Source: Streblospio benedicti
Lineage: Eukaryota > Annelida > Polychaeta > Spionida > Spionidae
NCBI GenBank assembly: GCA_019095985.1
Contig: CM032667.1
Coordinates: 35,844,650-35,908,649 of the forward strand
Direction of reading: 5' to 3'
DNA: 64,000 nucleotides
In this document: positions 57,501-64,000 of the stretch, in pieces
How the letters are laid out: every line of letters starts with the position of its first letter
Position numbering within the stretch: position 1 is the first letter of the stretch
Program-made: the position numbers and the translations under genes
Notes under the pieces: model-generated
Seen by the model: the letters and a program-made list of their open reading frames with translations, nothing else
The model's database searches: none
What the model was told of the DNA's origin: nothing

Positions 57501-59327
57501 CATGACACAGTCACTCCAGTAGCACAATGTGACTGTTAACAATATATCTAATGGCTTTTGGTTCATAATGTAGACCAGCTTCTATCAACGTATATAAAAC
57601 ACACATTTGTGAATGTTTGAATAATATGGTCTGATCATAAAAGTGATTATGTAAGAGTCATTAACACAGTATTACGTAATGCTGGAATACTTATGATGGT
57701 GACACTTTCATACGCCTATCTAGTTAAGTAAAAGGGCTATGAACTCTCAAAGTTTGTGCATCCCCCCCCATTTTTACAACTCCACATTTGATACTGTATG
57801 TCCATAATCAACCTTAATTAGAAACAAAATTAGAAAGTGCAATGGAAGCATTTTTCTGTCTAGATTGACGTATTTCATATGATGAGCCACCTTTAAAACT
57901 GTTTTTCTCCCAAAACTATGTACCCCAATATCAGGAATACATAATCTCTTTATGTATTCCTGCCAATATACAATGTACATGTAATAGTGTAAGAGTTTGT
58001 TAACATGCATCATTAGAACAGAGCTGCATTAGTCTAATATGCTTGTAAGTATCATCATATATATTTCAAAATATGACATCGATAAGAAATAAATGATAAT
58101 AAAATATTTATTTCTACAGTATCTCATCAAATGTAAATGCTGTAGCAAATAAAAAAAGATCAAAGATATAACACTAAATAATCACCTCTATCTGTTCAAA
58201 ATATGAGGTCATTCAATAATACAAACATTAATTACACTAGAGCATTATATTACATTCTAGTGGCCTCTCTAACTAATTAAATGTGTATCGTTAGTGCTAT
58301 AAAACAATAGTAAGCTAGTGCAAGTACTATTATGTTAAACATGACTACCAGCGTTGGCAAGAACACAGGGTGTTGGAAAATGACACCGTCAATTCCATTC
58401 ACAAGGCAGCCAGGCAGCATCCTGCTTTGCCTTCTGGTGAAAAGTTACCATCCTTGAAGTCCGGCCAGTCCCGTACAATGTCTTATTTGGACTCTTGGAG
58501 TATTAATGAATATCTGGATAGTCCTTTCATTTCAATGTAACATGTTGAGTCAGCCAATAATGAAAATGTCATAGATAGTTTCCATATGATATGGTTAATG
58601 CTAGGTTTAGAAGCCGGTTTATGAGAGAACACCATCGGATATGCTTACTCCTCTTTTAGTTAAAAGCTGACTCTAAGGTATGATGTTGAAAATGTTCAGT
58701 GATGCGGTTGATATAAATGCATGATCAGTCATTTGTCATACAATGAAGCCTTGCTGAAATGTCCATTTTCCATTGCTCACGAAGTAAATCCTAGGATGAG
58801 TACGCATACAGGCTTTTAAAATGTCTCATGTCTCAGCAAGTTGAATATCCTAACGACATAACGCACTCGTAAGGTGAATGGTTTTCCCCAGACCTTCCTG
58901 CAGACGAAACCCAATGTAGGGAAATCACCAAGTTAATAGAACAGTCAGTATGAAAATATACAAAGAGTAAGTTGCGACACCACGAGAGTGTTCAATATGA
59001 CCACCATGGAAAGCACCCCCACAGTACAGTCCGCGTCTTGTCGGCGGGACGCATACTACACACCATCGCCTGTTTAGTTACATTCACCACTTTGGCTGAA
59101 GCCCCACAAAGTCCAAGTGACACGTATACAGGGATAATTGTGACCAGCAACTATAGCACAGCCAATGTCGCTGTCACCTTTTCAACTGTCTATCCACCAT
59201 CGAACGTACAAACAACAGGTAGGTCCATGGTGACATTAAAATCAGTGCCTGTCAGCACATTACACTTCACACACCAGACACCATCGTTCTCCGAACCACC
59301 ACTATTCTATCGTTATACGTCCAGTCC
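54567..59327. other. gene-free stretch: convergent 3' flanks of DUF1330-like B and DUF885
   Basis: No coding exon recognised. It contains C runs (about 55482 and 57178), AT-rich sequence and the presumed 3' UTRs. An open plus-strand frame from 58972 runs antisense into the last DUF885 exon. Its part before 59220 has a hydrophobic N-terminal segment (ILHTIACLVTFTTLAEAP) but no known domain, so I do not call it a gene. Confidence 0.5.

Positions 59328-64000
<4,673 letters not shown>

Overview
This is animal nuclear DNA, AT-rich overall (judged by eye). Genes are split into small exons with GT..AG introns, and the spaces between them are full of microsatellites and short inverted-repeat transposons. 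The gene set (Nck adaptor, calpain, several-exon universal stress protein, intron-rich DUF885 enzyme, GT77-like glycosyltransferases), the frequent ACATGT-type words and the long (TG)n tracts suggest a marine invertebrate. A lophotrochozoan such as a mollusc, annelid or brachiopod is my guess; I cannot fix the phylum. I recognised no retroviral, LTR or Polinton-type copies.

Layout. 0.2-1.4 kb: 5' half of a calpain gene (minus; the rest lies left of the window). 3.7-4.4 kb: a two-exon, 83-residue EF-hand protein (plus). 9.2-11.4 kb: a complete Nck/Dock SH3-SH3-SH3-SH2 adaptor (minus), followed upstream by about 6.8 kb of repeat-rich DNA. 18.3-23.8 kb: a five-exon universal stress protein gene (plus) with very long TG and TGTA tracts in its introns and a decayed second copy of its last exon. 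24.8-34.3 kb and 35.5-47.1 kb: two paralogous GT77-like type II membrane glycosyltransferases arranged head to head. They share intron positions and phases and show patches of near-identical sequence. The intergenic space and large introns hold a Harbinger remnant, several MITEs, tRNA-derived SINE copies, a LINE 3' end and a 300-bp CAA/CAG array. 47.9-50.5 kb and 50.8-54.6 kb: two divergent paralogues of a tandem DUF1330-like protein, sharing a 274-bp bidirectional promoter region. 59.3-64.0 kb: ten exons of a DUF885 hydrolase-like gene (minus), which continues beyond the right edge.

The genes do not form one pathway. The recurring theme is local duplication: two pairs of divergent (head-to-head) paralogues and a duplicated terminal exon, in DNA rich in hairpin-forming repeats that could promote inverted duplication and gene conversion. 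The most notable observations are the GT77 pair with apparent conversion tracts and a single-base frameshift in one copy, the DUF885 active-site motif that reads HEGSHH instead of the family's HExxPGHH, the 274-bp bidirectional promoter, and long CA/TG tracts placed directly at splice donors.
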